NCBI GenBank assembly: GCA_016182655.1
Contig: JACPGB010000008.1
Location: 62,001 to 126,000 of the forward strand
Source of the DNA: Deltaproteobacteria bacterium
GTDB taxonomy: Bacteria > Desulfobacterota > GWC2-55-46
Length of the DNA stretch: 64,000 nt
Direction: 5' to 3'
A model generated the notes under the pieces. The model saw only the letters and a program-made list of their open reading frames with translations. It searched no databases and was not told the origin of the DNA. Each line of letters begins with the position of its first letter. The first letter of the stretch is position 1. This document shows positions 41,745-49,350 of this stretch, piece after piece. The position numbers and the translations under genes are program-made.

Positions 41745-41773
41745 AAAAGGGGCCGCGGACAGCGGCCCCTTTT
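41745..41773 (+). terminator. Intrinsic terminator after the cytochrome gene
   Basis: AAAAGGGGCCGC and GCGGCCCCTTTT around GGACA, followed by GCATTTT. Strong stem. The T-run is within the stem end. Confidence 0.8.
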
Positions 41774-41793
41774 GCATTTTGGAAGGCTTGTGG

Positions 41794-41894
41794 TTTGGGT
41801 TGTGTCCTTGAACACAACAATCCATCGTGCGGCTGTACTCAAGCTTTGAATGGATTCTCTTGCGTAAAGTTGGGTTACGCTACGCTAACTCAAC
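41794..41894 (+). repeat. Dispersed intergenic repeat, copy 2 (GTTGGGTTACGC family)
   Basis: Diverged counterpart of 35586-35700: TTTGGGTTGTGTC...GGATTCTCTTGCGTAAAGTTGGGTT and ACGCTACGCTAAC in the same order. Non-coding. Confidence 0.7.
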
Positions 41895-41913
41895 GAACCG
41901 CGCGTATCAGCGC

Positions 41914-42291
41914 TTATATTCTGCTTTCAAGGGCCGCGATCTCGTTTTCCAATCTTTGTATCTTCTCGCGCAGGTCCGTCCTGGGGTCGCTGCTGATTGT
42001 CACTATCGCCTTTTCCCCTGTGGTGGGACAAACGGGGGCATCGGCTCTCATCTGCTCGTCAGCGGCGTCTATTTTGATTATCGCGTCCTCATACGCCCGC
42101 AGCTCCTCTTTCTTATAGTGAAGCTCCTGCTGAATATCGGCGGAACTGGCCCGAGACATCCTTATTGACGCGCCTTTCTCGACAACAAAGCTCTTTATGC
42201 CGTACAGGGCGGAATCCTGCCGGACAGGCAGGAAATACAAGGCGACAACCGCGCCGGTCAAAAGAACCGCACCGTAAAAGATTTTTCTCAT
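41914..42291 (-). CDS. Small membrane-anchored coiled-coil protein
   Basis: The 125-residue protein has an N-terminal helix (IFYGAVLLTGAVVALYFL) and a long charged helical part with heptad spacing (SADIQQELHYKKEELRAYEDAIIKIDA and the terminal LREKIQRLENEIAALESRI). GAGGGGTGATCTG precedes the ATG. The single VCPTTGE segment is unremarkable. Function unknown; it is cargo behind the scar at 42305-42488. Confidence 0.65.
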   Translation of the reverse strand: MRKIFYGAVLLTGAVVALYFLPVRQDSALYGIKSFVVEKGASIRMSRASSADIQQELHYKKEELRAYEDAIIKIDAADEQMRADAPVCPTTGEKAIVTISSDPRTDLREKIQRLENEIAALESRI

Positions 42292-42304
42292 CAGATCACC
42301 CCTC

Positions 42305-42488
42305 GGTTAAATCCTACATTCATCACCTTTTCATATCGCCCGTGACCCTAAAAACTGTACCTGTACACTCGTACAGTCCATCCCTCAACGAAAAAAAACT
42401 GCGCCATGAAATGCAAAAAGGGTTACGGGAAACCCGTAACCCTTTTATATCTCGGCGGGTCGCGCCGGGATAGGACCGGCGGCCAGCC
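42305..42488 (-). repeat. Scar A: leader, hairpin and degenerate tRNA 3'-end-like sequence
   Basis: On the minus strand, a piece resembling a tRNA T-arm and acceptor (GCCGG-TCCTATC-CCGGC then GCGACCC, at 42452-42486) is followed by a hairpin (42416-42446, AAAAGGGTTACGGG stem) and a leader with CATTTCATGG and CGGGCGATATG. The same order is seen in the copies at 44030, 44800 and 46090. The CCA end is altered to CCG, so this is the most decayed copy. Confidence 0.65.
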
Positions 42489-42494
42489 GGTTTA

Positions 42495-43418
42495 TTATCC
42501 CTTGGCCTTCGGTTCCACATGTTTTACGACGCTCATGGCCGTTGCGATGATGGAGGACATGTCTCCAAAATTGGAAGGCAGTATCAGCGTGTTTGTCGCC
42601 TTGGCGAGATGTCCGAATTGCTCTACCGTTTTTTCCGCAACGCGTAACTGAACCGCTTCCATCCCGCCGTTGGCCGTGATTGCTTCAGCTACTTTTTTAA
42701 GCCCCTCCGCTGTAGCTGTCGCAATCTCGGTAATTGCCCTGGCCTGCCCTTCCGCTTCGTTGATCTGCTTGATCTTATAAGCCTCGGATTCCAGCTCAAC
42801 CTTCTTTTTTTGCCCTTCCGCGACGTTTATCGCGGAAAGCCTTGCGCCTTCCGACTCCAGGACGATGGCCCTTTTTTCTCTTTCAGCCTGCATCTGTTTT
42901 TCCATCGCAACCAGGACGGATTTGGGCGGCACAATATTTTTTATCTCATACCGCAATACCTTAACGCCCCATAATTTGGCGGCCTCATCGATTGAACCGA
43001 CAATCGATGCGTTTATGGTCGTCCTTTCCTCAAATGTCTTGTCGAGGTCTATTTTACCCATTTCGCTCCGCATCGTCGTCTGGGCAAGCTGGGTTATGGC
43101 GAAGAAGTAGTTTTGGATCCCATACGAAGCCATCTTTGCGTCTATTACCTGAATGAATACGACGCCGTCGACCCCCACCTGAACGTTATCCTTGGTGATA
43201 CAGACCTGCTCCGGGATATCAATAGCCTGTTCCTTCAAGCTGTGCTGATAAGCGACTCTGTCGACAAAGGGGATTATGTAGCTGATGCCGGCATGCAATG
43301 TGGCATAATATTTACCCAGGCGCTCAATGACATACGCGCTTTGCTGCGGCACGATCCTGACGCCTTTAAAAATTACGATGACCACGACAATAACAAAACC
43401 GATCAACACATATTCCAT
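42495..43418 (-). CDS. Slipin / SPFH-band 7 protein (QmcA-like)
   Basis: The ATG at 43418 has GGAGG five bases upstream; the ATG at 43436 overlaps the NfeD stop and is an alternative. After one N-terminal membrane helix (YVLIGFVIVVVIVIFKGV), the SPFH domain runs to about 190: RIVPQQSAYVIERLGKY, then TLHAGISYIIPFVDRV, ERTTINASIVGSIDEAAKLWGVKVLRYEIKNI. A coiled coil with AEREKRAIVLESEGAR and EAEGQARAI follows, as in QmcA/HflK-like slipins. They form ring-like membrane assemblies and act with NfeD proteins in membrane quality control. The NfeD gene is directly upstream. Confidence 0.92.
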   Translation of the reverse strand: MEYVLIGFVIVVVIVIFKGVRIVPQQSAYVIERLGKYYATLHAGISYIIPFVDRVAYQHSLKEQAIDIPEQVCITKDNVQVGVDGVVFIQVIDAKMASYGIQNYFFAITQLAQTTMRSEMGKIDLDKTFEERTTINASIVGSIDEAAKLWGVKVLRYEIKNIVPPKSVLVAMEKQMQAEREKRAIVLESEGARLSAINVAEGQKKKVELESEAYKIKQINEAEGQARAITEIATATAEGLKKVAEAITANGGMEAVQLRVAEKTVEQFGHLAKATNTLILPSNFGDMSSIIATAMSVVKHVEPKAKG

Positions 43419-43437
43419 CCATTCCTCCACTGACATG

Positions 43438-43890
43438 CTACGATATTTTTCTTACCTTGACCCTTATGCCTTCCGTACCGATTATCTCCGCCATACTGCC
43501 TGAGGGGATCGCTTCATTTGAATCGCTAAACGCAATCCATTCAGACCCTCTATAGGAAACGGCGCCTTCGCCGTTAACCGATATCGCCCTGGTAACCTTT
43601 ACTTTTTGTCCGATGAATTCCTGTGATATGTCAGACTTCCTGAAAAACTGCTTTTTTGCGAAGGTCCTCAAAATCAGCAGCATGCCTAAAGAAGAGATCG
43701 AAAAAACCAACAGTTGGCTTGTAAAATCAGGAGTGATCCCAAGCCAGGTCAAAAACGCGGTCAAAAGAGACCCTAAACCGAAGAAAACCAGTACAAATGC
43801 CATCGTCATCAATTCGGCGACGATCAAGACAATGCCGAGGATAGCCCATACGGTGCTGTACGATAAAACGCCGATTGACAGAATATCCAT
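43438..43890 (-). CDS. NfeD-like membrane protein
   Basis: The 150-residue protein has three or four membrane helices in its first 85 residues (VWAILGIVLIVAELMTMAFVLVFFGLGSLLTAFLTWLG...) and a C-terminal OB-fold (IGQKVKVTRAISVNGEGAVSYRGSEWIAFSD ... VRKIS). This short form without the N-terminal protease domain is the usual partner of QmcA-type slipins. The start follows GGGAG. It forms an operon with the slipin, which begins within a few bases of its stop. Confidence 0.9.
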   Translation of the reverse strand: MDILSIGVLSYSTVWAILGIVLIVAELMTMAFVLVFFGLGSLLTAFLTWLGITPDFTSQLLVFSISSLGMLLILRTFAKKQFFRKSDISQEFIGQKVKVTRAISVNGEGAVSYRGSEWIAFSDSNEAIPSGSMAEIIGTEGIRVKVRKIS

Positions 43891-44029
43891 TGGTATATTC
43901 TCCCAGAAATCTTCTTTGTTTTAAACTTATTTATTACGAAAGGGGCGCCAGTCAGATTTAAAATACTATCATAGGCCGGAAGCTTATAGTAGCTCAATTC
44001 TCTTATCTTCCGAAAGCCCTGGAGTGGCA

Positions 44030-44175
44030 TGAATGACAATAGCCAGCCTCCCTGCTGACTTTTTGAGCCGCAAATCTACCGGACAAAAACCGGACCCTGA
44101 AATGTAAAAAGGCTACGGATAATCCGTAACCCCTTTGATTTTCTTGGTGGCGAGGAATCCCAACGGCTTTGGCGG
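44030..44175 (-). repeat. Scar B: leader, hairpin and CCA-like end
   Basis: On the minus strand CCACCAAGAAAATC (near 44134-44147) precedes a hairpin GGTTACGGAT / ATCCGTA (44107-44135) and a leader with CAGGGTCCGGTTTTTGTCCGG. The upstream part TTGGGATTCCTCG resembles a decayed T-arm but is not a clear tRNA. Same order as scars C and D. Confidence 0.55.
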
Positions 44176-44200
44176 CTGGGTTACGCTACGCTAACCCAAC
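44176..44200 (+). repeat. Short piece of the GTTGGGTTACGC repeat family
   Basis: TGGGTTACGCTACGCTAACC, part of the family at 35586 and 41794. It ends directly at the stop codon of the acetyltransferase gene. Confidence 0.6.
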
Positions 44201-44761
44201 TTACTGGACTTCGATTTTGTAAACAATCTCGTTCAGAGTTGCCCCTGACATGCTTTTCCGAACTCTTTCCTCAAGGACAACGCCGCCCAACGATTCCGCA
44301 ATCTTCCGGCTTGGAATATTGTCGCGGTCGACCGGGTAGATTAAATATGAAAAAAGGAGATTTTTCATTGCCCATTCTGCCAGATATCGAACAGCTTCCT
44401 TTCCCAATTTCTTTCCATGAGCGCTCTTTTTGATCCATACCCCAAGCTCAGGCACTTGCGGGTCATTATTTCCGTGAATGGCACATATTCCTAAAAATTC
44501 CCCGCTGTCAACTTTTGTTATCGCAAGGACGAGTTCAAGTCCAGCTTTCATGTTTTTCCTGCATGTATCGACGAACTCATAAGCATGCGCCATATCGCTA
44601 AGTGGTTTTGGCATCATATGGCGCGTTATATCTTCGGTAAATTCATGGAAGATGTCTTGAGCATGTTCTTCAGATACAGGCGATAAGACAATCCTCTCCC
44701 CATCGATTCTCGTTGCGAGAAAATCTGCTGGCGCGGCACTCTTAGTTTTAAATGGATTCAT
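44201..44761 (-). CDS. GNAT acetyltransferase, RimJ/RimL type
   Basis: The 186-residue protein has the GNAT fold: RIVLSPVSEEHAQDIFHEFTEDITRHM near 23-49, EFLGICAIHGNNDPQVPELGVWIKKSAHGKKLGKEAVRYLAEWA near 88-131 (motif A with the acetyl-CoA loop) and PVDRDNIPSRKIAESLGGVVLEE near 143-165. It resembles RimJ/RimL-type enzymes and related ribosomal or antibiotic acetyltransferases; the substrate is unknown. It sits between scars B and C and is a single cargo gene. Confidence 0.88.
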   Translation of the reverse strand: MNPFKTKSAAPADFLATRIDGERIVLSPVSEEHAQDIFHEFTEDITRHMMPKPLSDMAHAYEFVDTCRKNMKAGLELVLAITKVDSGEFLGICAIHGNNDPQVPELGVWIKKSAHGKKLGKEAVRYLAEWAMKNLLFSYLIYPVDRDNIPSRKIAESLGGVVLEERVRKSMSGATLNEIVYKIEVQ

Positions 44762-44789
44762 GATTTAAGCTCTCGGGGTGGGGTAATGA

Positions 44790-44945
44790 CATCCCTTCTT
44801 TTGTGTATACCATACCCATACTTGTTTACCATACCATATCACCCGACTCCATCACACCCCTTTACAGCCCCTATTTCCCAACTGGACAGTAAAATGCAAA
44901 AGGGGCTACAGATTTCTCTGTAACCCCTTGATTTAATTGGTGGCC
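44790..44945 (-). repeat. Scar C: leader, hairpin and CCACCAA end
   Basis: On the minus strand CCACCAAT precedes a hairpin (44900-44929, AAGGGGTTACAGA stem) that is nearly identical to scar D, then CATTTTACTGTCCAGTTGGG and GGGTGATATGGTATGG. Copies C and D are the most alike. Upstream of CCACCA the sequence is no longer tRNA-like. Confidence 0.7.
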
Positions 44946-44971
44946 ACGCAAAAAAAATTGGCGTAGCCCTC

Positions 44972-45463
44972 CTACTCACTATTTCGGCTTCGAATGAAAT
45001 GATAAGAAGCGTATAAATATTCATTACAGGTTTTGCATTGTGGCGCGGTGAAATACATGTAGGCAACAAGAAACAGCATTCCAATCCACATATTTATATA
45101 AGCGATCACAAACCATAATAGACTTATAGGAAGAAGTATTAATGAAGAAAACCAAGACCATGACCTGTCATAAGATTGGTGGGATTTACAAAAAGGGCAG
45201 TAAATTATTTTACAATTTCCGCAGTATCGACCCGAAGATAATTTCTTACCACATAAAAGGCAGCTATTTTCATAACAGCTTTTACAAATGTATTTGCTAG
45301 AATTATGGACCGTCACCAGGTAAACACCAAGAAAAAATTGAAATATTAGGGACGGAAGACCAAATAGCAAACCGAATGGCAAACATGAGATCATCAACAT
45401 TTGCCCGAGGTCTTCAACTTTTATAATTTTCTGTTCTTTTTGACAGAGTTTGCAGTGTATCAT
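44972..45463 (-). CDS. Membrane protein with zinc-ribbon-like cysteine clusters
   Basis: The 163-residue protein begins with CKLCQKE, then has a hydrophobic stretch (MLMISCLPFGLLFGLPSLIFQFFLGVYLV), a cysteine-rich middle with CKSC, CLLCGKKL, CGNC and CPFC (residues about 62-92), a second hydrophobic part with two helices (WFSSLILLPISLLWFVIAYINMWIGMLFLVAYMYF) and a final CKTCNE. The paired CxxC motifs suggest two or three zinc ribbons on the cytoplasmic side. Function unknown. AT-rich. Confidence 0.6.
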   Translation of the reverse strand: MIHCKLCQKEQKIIKVEDLGQMLMISCLPFGLLFGLPSLIFQFFLGVYLVTVHNSSKYICKSCYENSCLLCGKKLSSGRYCGNCKIIYCPFCKSHQSYDRSWSWFSSLILLPISLLWFVIAYINMWIGMLFLVAYMYFTAPQCKTCNEYLYASYHFIRSRNSE

Positions 45464-45505
45464 AACGAACCCGGAATCAAGTATAGATGTTTAAAAGCAC
45501 CACAA

Positions 45506-46057
45506 TTAACTCAGCAGCAAATTAATAAGCCGCAATTTCGCGTTAGAATAATGAACCAAAAAAAGGAGTGCTATAAAAAAAAAGGAACTGAAAGCTGCGA
45601 ATAGTAAAGGTGAATATGAAAGTTTACTTTTTGATGCTCGTATCATATTACGCGTTAGGAAAGCTGCCAACAAAAAGCTATGAAACGAGCATGATAAAAG
45701 CAACAGTAACATTATTGCGAAGTCAGAGAAAGGAGTTATGTCAGAGTAAGACCCAGATATCTTTGGATTTGCCTGTACCTCAATAATTGAATGGATAAAT
45801 GAATAAAACAGGGCTGCAAGAATTATTACGAAATACAATTTCAAATTATCTATCCGTTCCTCTCTGAACTCCTTTAGAAAATAAAGATATAACGGATAAC
45901 CTGCAATTAGCGTTACAATAAATACGGCAAATCCGATTAGACAGATAATCAGAAAATCGAAATATAAGTCATACAGGACTCCTGTATGAGAATAAGCGGG
46001 CTGGGGAATGAGACCAACCAGAGCTAAACCTGATATAATCCAACAAGATCTCTTCAT
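45506..46057 (-). CDS. Multi-pass membrane protein, unknown function
   Basis: The 183-residue protein has a signal-like N-terminus (CWIISGLALVGLIPQPAYS) and four further hydrophobic helices (FLIICLIGFAVFIVTLIAGYPLYLYF, YFVIILAALFYSFIHSI, FAIMLLLLLSCSFHSFLLAAFL, SPLLFAAFSSFFFIALLFLV). No catalytic motif is visible. It is the first gene after scar D and lies 42 bases before the zinc-ribbon gene on the same strand, so the two form one cargo unit. Strongly AT-rich. Confidence 0.6.
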   Translation of the reverse strand: MKRSCWIISGLALVGLIPQPAYSHTGVLYDLYFDFLIICLIGFAVFIVTLIAGYPLYLYFLKEFREERIDNLKLYFVIILAALFYSFIHSIIEVQANPKISGSYSDITPFSDFAIMLLLLLSCSFHSFLLAAFLTRNMIRASKSKLSYSPLLFAAFSSFFFIALLFLVHYSNAKLRLINLLLS

Positions 46058-46089
46058 CTTTTTTTGTGAGTTTTAAATCTAATCATATA

Positions 46090-46271
46090 TTTTATTTTTC
46101 ATACACCTTACCATATCGCCCGAAACCCAGTAAACCTGTACTCCCTGACAGCCCCATTCACGCCAACTGGACAAAAACGGGACAGTGAAATGCACAAGGG
46201 GCTACAGATTTCTCTGTAACCCCTTGATATTCTTGGTGGGCCGCGCTGGGATCGAACCAGCGACCCGCTGA
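46090..46271 (-). repeat. Scar D: intact tRNA 3' half, hairpin and leader (attachment-like)
   Basis: On the minus strand a 38-base piece ends in CCA at 46234. It has T stem GCTGG/CCAGC around the 7-base loop TTCGATC, followed by GCGGCCC, discriminator A and CCA, and begins near the 3' side of an anticodon stem (CAGCGGGTC). It is the 3' half of a tRNA (Lys-like, identity not certain); no 5' half is present. The hairpin AAGGGGTTACAGA/TCTGTAACCCC (46195-46225) and a leader with CACTGTCCCGTTTTTGTCC follow. This is what tyrosine recombinase integration at a tRNA gene leaves behind. Confidence 0.75.
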
Positions 46272-46438
46272 GAAACTTTACTTGACGCCTCTCCGATTAT
46301 TTCAATATCCTTAACCAGAGCGAGCGTCAATTGGCGATTATTGTCAAGGTCGCTTATTTTCTTGCCAGATGCAAACAAACGAGCTTCTTTAGCTGCGTCC
46401 AGCATATGTTTTAAACGGATTAAATCATCTTTCCGCAT
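46202..46438 (-). pseudogene. hepT: HepT-type toxin truncated and fused to a tRNA fragment
   Basis: The frame opens as HepT (DUF86): KDDLIRLKHMLDAAKEARLFASG...VKDIEIIGEASSKVS, 57 residues. It then continues in frame through the tRNA 3' end of scar D (QRVAGSIPARPTK) and the hairpin to a chance stop. HepT proteins are about 110-140 residues and carry the RxxxxHxY RNase motif near the C-terminus, which is lost here. The toxin is therefore probably inactive. It overlaps mntA by 14 bases as in intact MntA-HepT operons. Confidence 0.85.
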
Positions 46439-46733
46439 ATTCTACCAGTGCAGATGAAACAATTTCTTCTCTGAAATATTTGCTGAGTTCGTTAGGAGTC
46501 CGCAGGTCGACCTTTCTCCCCAGGATTTCTGAAAGCTCAAGCTCCATATGAGAAAGACCGATTAACCCTGGACCCATACCAGGAAGGAACTCCACAAGTA
46601 TATCCACATCACTATCCGGCCCAAAATCACCTCTGAGGACCGAGCCGAAAAAAGATAACTTTTGAATATGGTTCCTCCGGCAGAACTCCACTACCTTCTC
46701 GTGGGGGATATTTATTTGTATTCTGTTATTCAA
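46425..46733 (-). CDS. mntA: MntA-type nucleotidyltransferase antitoxin
   Basis: The 102-residue protein has the minimal nucleotidyltransferase motif GSVLRGDFGPDSDVDILVEF near 30-49 with the two metal-binding aspartates. MntA antitoxins AMPylate and thereby silence HepT. The following hepT is truncated, so MntA is now an orphan. The 183-base gap upstream (46734-46916) is AT-rich and holds nothing else. Confidence 0.88.
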   Translation of the reverse strand: MNNRIQINIPHEKVVEFCRRNHIQKLSFFGSVLRGDFGPDSDVDILVEFLPGMGPGLIGLSHMELELSEILGRKVDLRTPNELSKYFREEIVSSALVEYAER

Positions 46734-46916
46734 TCAGAGATTCCCTGTTATTAAATATCAATCGCATCATATACAGATTTTAGAATAAGTCTTCAATTTT
46801 AATCAAGCAAATAAAGAAAATCTGAACTGCACCTCTTCAAGGCGATGACAAAATTATAGCAAAGGCGTCGATATCTGGCAACAAGGCATCAGTCGAACCT
46901 GATCATCCAATCTATT

Positions 46917-48143
46917 TCACAATTCAACAAATGGCAAGGCGGTTATTCCAGTCCCCAGCGGCAGGCGCACATCTCCGGTATGGAGCACATAGCCTGGCGC
47001 GACCCTTTCCTTGAAGTCCTCCTGAAATACCTTTATGCACGATGCCATCGCCGGTCGTGGCGTGGAAGACAGCTTCACCTCTACAGGTATCAACCTTTGT
47101 TCAGACTCGATGATTATATCCACCTCTGAGCCGGCTGATGTTCTCCAAAAGTATATCTGCGGGTCTATACCACGGTGTATAAGCGTCTTGAATATCTCGG
47201 AAACCGCCGCGGTCTCAAGAATAGCCCCTCCCATCGGTCCGGATGCCGCATGTTCAGTATCCCTGAGTCCTGCAAGGTAGCAGAGCGTGCCCACATCGGT
47301 AAAATAGACCTTTGGTGTTTTTACGAGCCGTTTCCCGATATTCGCGAAATAGGGCCGAAGCACTATTACCTGGTAGGTTGCTTCCAGCACGGACCGCCAT
47401 GCCTTGACGGTATTTACGGCTATGCCTAAATCCCGCGAGAGGTCTGAGAGGTCAAGGAGTTGTGCGCTTCGGGCCGCCAGGGCCCGCAGGAAGTTCTGGA
47501 ATTGGGTCAGGTCTCCTATTTGTCGTAGAGTCCTGAGGTCGCGCTCAAGGTACGTCTGTATATACGCTGAATGCCACAGGGCCGCGTCCCTCCTGGGATG
47601 CGCCGTAAGCTCAGGGTAGCTCCCACGAAGGAACCCGCTCCAGATCTTCCTGTGAGATATTTTCAGTTCCTTGCCTGGTTGTTTAAGCTCCCAGGGGAGG
47701 AGCTTCCCGGGGACACCTTCCATCTCGCGCCTTGTAAGGGGTAGGAGCTTGAGCATCGCCGCCCGTCCAGCAAGGGACTCCGTGACCTGCTCGACAAGCA
47801 GAAGGTTCTGTGAGCCGGTTATTAGATACCTGCCATAGGCACCCCTGTCGGCGTCTATCTTTTCCTTTATATAAGGCAATAGGTCCGGTGCGTACTGTAT
47901 CTCGTCAAAGATTACCGGCGGCGGATACATTTCAATGAAGCCGCGCGGGTCTTTGTTAGCGGCGATCCTTACATCAGGCGGTTCGACGGATACATATCTG
48001 TGCTTTTCACCAAAAAGGTGTTTTAAAAGGGTAGTTTTCCCTGACTGGCGTGGTCCGGTAAGCACAACGGCGGGGAATTCCCTGACCGCTTTCCTGAGTA
48101 AGGGCTCGATAGTCCTTTTAAGGTATGGGTTCTGAGTGGACAT
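46917..48143 (-). CDS. ATPase with AAA_14 and DUF4143 domains
   Basis: About 408 residues with an AAA_14 ATPase: PAVVLTGPRQSGKTTLLKHLF (Walker A near 30-45), VIFDEIQYAPDLLPYIKEKID (Walker B), YLITGSQNLLL (sensor). The C-terminal DUF4143 part has YIQTYLERDLRTL, WRSVLEATYQVIVLRPYF and TSAGSEVDIIIE, a PD-(D/E)xK-nuclease-like ending. These proteins are common accessory genes in free-living bacteria and archaea; their function is not known. The start is the ATG at 48143 or at 48152; neither has a ribosome site and the palindrome lies directly upstream. Confidence 0.88.
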   Translation of the reverse strand: MSTQNPYLKRTIEPLLRKAVREFPAVVLTGPRQSGKTTLLKHLFGEKHRYVSVEPPDVRIAANKDPRGFIEMYPPPVIFDEIQYAPDLLPYIKEKIDADRGAYGRYLITGSQNLLLVEQVTESLAGRAAMLKLLPLTRREMEGVPGKLLPWELKQPGKELKISHRKIWSGFLRGSYPELTAHPRRDAALWHSAYIQTYLERDLRTLRQIGDLTQFQNFLRALAARSAQLLDLSDLSRDLGIAVNTVKAWRSVLEATYQVIVLRPYFANIGKRLVKTPKVYFTDVGTLCYLAGLRDTEHAASGPMGGAILETAAVSEIFKTLIHRGIDPQIYFWRTSAGSEVDIIIESEQRLIPVEVKLSSTPRPAMASCIKVFQEDFKERVAPGYVLHTGDVRLPLGTGITALPFVEL

Positions 48144-48153
48144 ATCTTGCATA

Positions 48154-48172
48154 TTTGCATTTTAAATGCAAA
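48154..48172. promoter_or_regulatory. Palindrome upstream of the AAA_14 gene
   Basis: TTTGCATTTTAAATGCAAA is a perfect 9-bp inverted repeat around one central base. It lies at the start codon of the ATPase gene and after the fic gene, and could be an operator. No regulator is assigned. Confidence 0.5.
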
Positions 48173-48236
48173 ATTGCAAGAGGTTTTATCTCGAAAAAAG
48201 CCCTTTCTACACCATCTGATCAACTTCACAACAAAC

Positions 48237-49250
48237 CTAAACCAGAGTATACTTTCCGGTCTTATGCCCGCCCACTCTTTTTATCAGGTCCTTTTCCAGA
48301 AGAGGCTTAATAAGAAAATGCGCCCCTTGTTTCGTCACATCCAATTGAACTTGTATTTCCCTTATACCGAGCGGCCCAGCCTGTAAGAGATTAAGAAAGC
48401 GTTCCTGCTTCGGCGATAAAGCTATATCTCCCTTTTTTTCCGAGATGCGGACAGTCTCGACCCTCGACAAAACCCGCTCAAGGGTAAGCTCGACGGCTTC
48501 TGCCGAGAATTCGAGCCAGCTGGTAAGGTCTTCGTTCTCTTTTCTTACAATATCGAGCGCGTTGTAGTATCTTTGCCTGTTCTCAAGGAAAACCTCGTCA
48601 ACCGAAAAGATGTGGTGAGTATCGAACTTCCTTCTATAAAGCTCCCACAAAGCCAGAAGTCTGCCAGCCCTGCCGTTACCGTCACCGAAAGGGTGGATAT
48701 ACTCAAACTGATAATGGAGAATGGCGGATGAGAATACCGCTGGCAACGCCTGCCCTCGTCCGTTCAGCCATTCGAGTAAACCCTCCATGAGACGCCCCGC
48801 GTCCCTTGCCTTCGGCGGTACGTGGTCCCCCACATAAACCTGATAATCCCTATATGCGCCGAGAGGGCCTCTATCCAGCACGTCTTTGCCGATGACTGTG
48901 TATATCTTAAAGACGTCTTGCGCTGAAATCGTCTTTTTGTTTCCATGTTCAGAGATGAACTTGAGCGCGGCAAGGTAATTCGTCACCTCTTTTATATGCT
49001 TGGGCCTGGCCTGGGGGATGTCTCCGCCCTCAGCGAGTATCTGGACTTCTTTCAGGGATAGCGGGTTGCCCTCGATGGCCGTTGAGGAATGCGCCGTACG
49101 TGCAAAGGCATCTTTCGCAAGAGTCGGCACCCAAGCCACCGACACGGTCGAAAGCTCAATTTTCGTCTTCAGCGAGGCGATGCTTTCAAGGAGCCTCAAA
49201 AGGTGGGCGGTTACCAAATACTTGGGCTCGTATACAGCTGGTTTATTCAT
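48237..49250 (-). CDS. Fic-domain protein with N-terminal inhibitory motif and C-terminal winged helix
   Basis: The 337-residue protein has the Fic motif HPFGDGNGRAGR near 188-199, which transfers AMP (or another nucleotide) to target hydroxyls. An inhibitory motif SSTAIEGN near 55-62 (the S/T-xxx-E-G/N type) places it in class II, where an N-terminal helix blocks the active site. The C-terminal 60 residues form a winged helix (SPKQERFLNLLQAGPLGIREIQVQLDVTKQGAHFLIKPLLE) that suggests DNA binding. The target is unknown. It precedes the AAA_14 gene by about 85 bases on the same strand. Confidence 0.9.
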   Translation of the reverse strand: MNKPAVYEPKYLVTAHLLRLLESIASLKTKIELSTVSVAWVPTLAKDAFARTAHSSTAIEGNPLSLKEVQILAEGGDIPQARPKHIKEVTNYLAALKFISEHGNKKTISAQDVFKIYTVIGKDVLDRGPLGAYRDYQVYVGDHVPPKARDAGRLMEGLLEWLNGRGQALPAVFSSAILHYQFEYIHPFGDGNGRAGRLLALWELYRRKFDTHHIFSVDEVFLENRQRYYNALDIVRKENEDLTSWLEFSAEAVELTLERVLSRVETVRISEKKGDIALSPKQERFLNLLQAGPLGIREIQVQLDVTKQGAHFLIKPLLEKDLIKRVGGHKTGKYTLV

Positions 49251-49350
49251 TCCATAAGTATAGTATAAGTCAAGTAAAAGGTAAAGTAGGTAATCCAGTC
49301 CGGAATTGAAAAATTTACTCCCCTCATGAATATGATACTATCAGTCTCAT

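Noticed and set aside
42305-46271. Integron cassette array
   Set aside because: No integrase gene and no attC core sites (GTTRRRY or its complement in pairs). The tRNA 3' end in scar D fits tRNA-targeted integration better.
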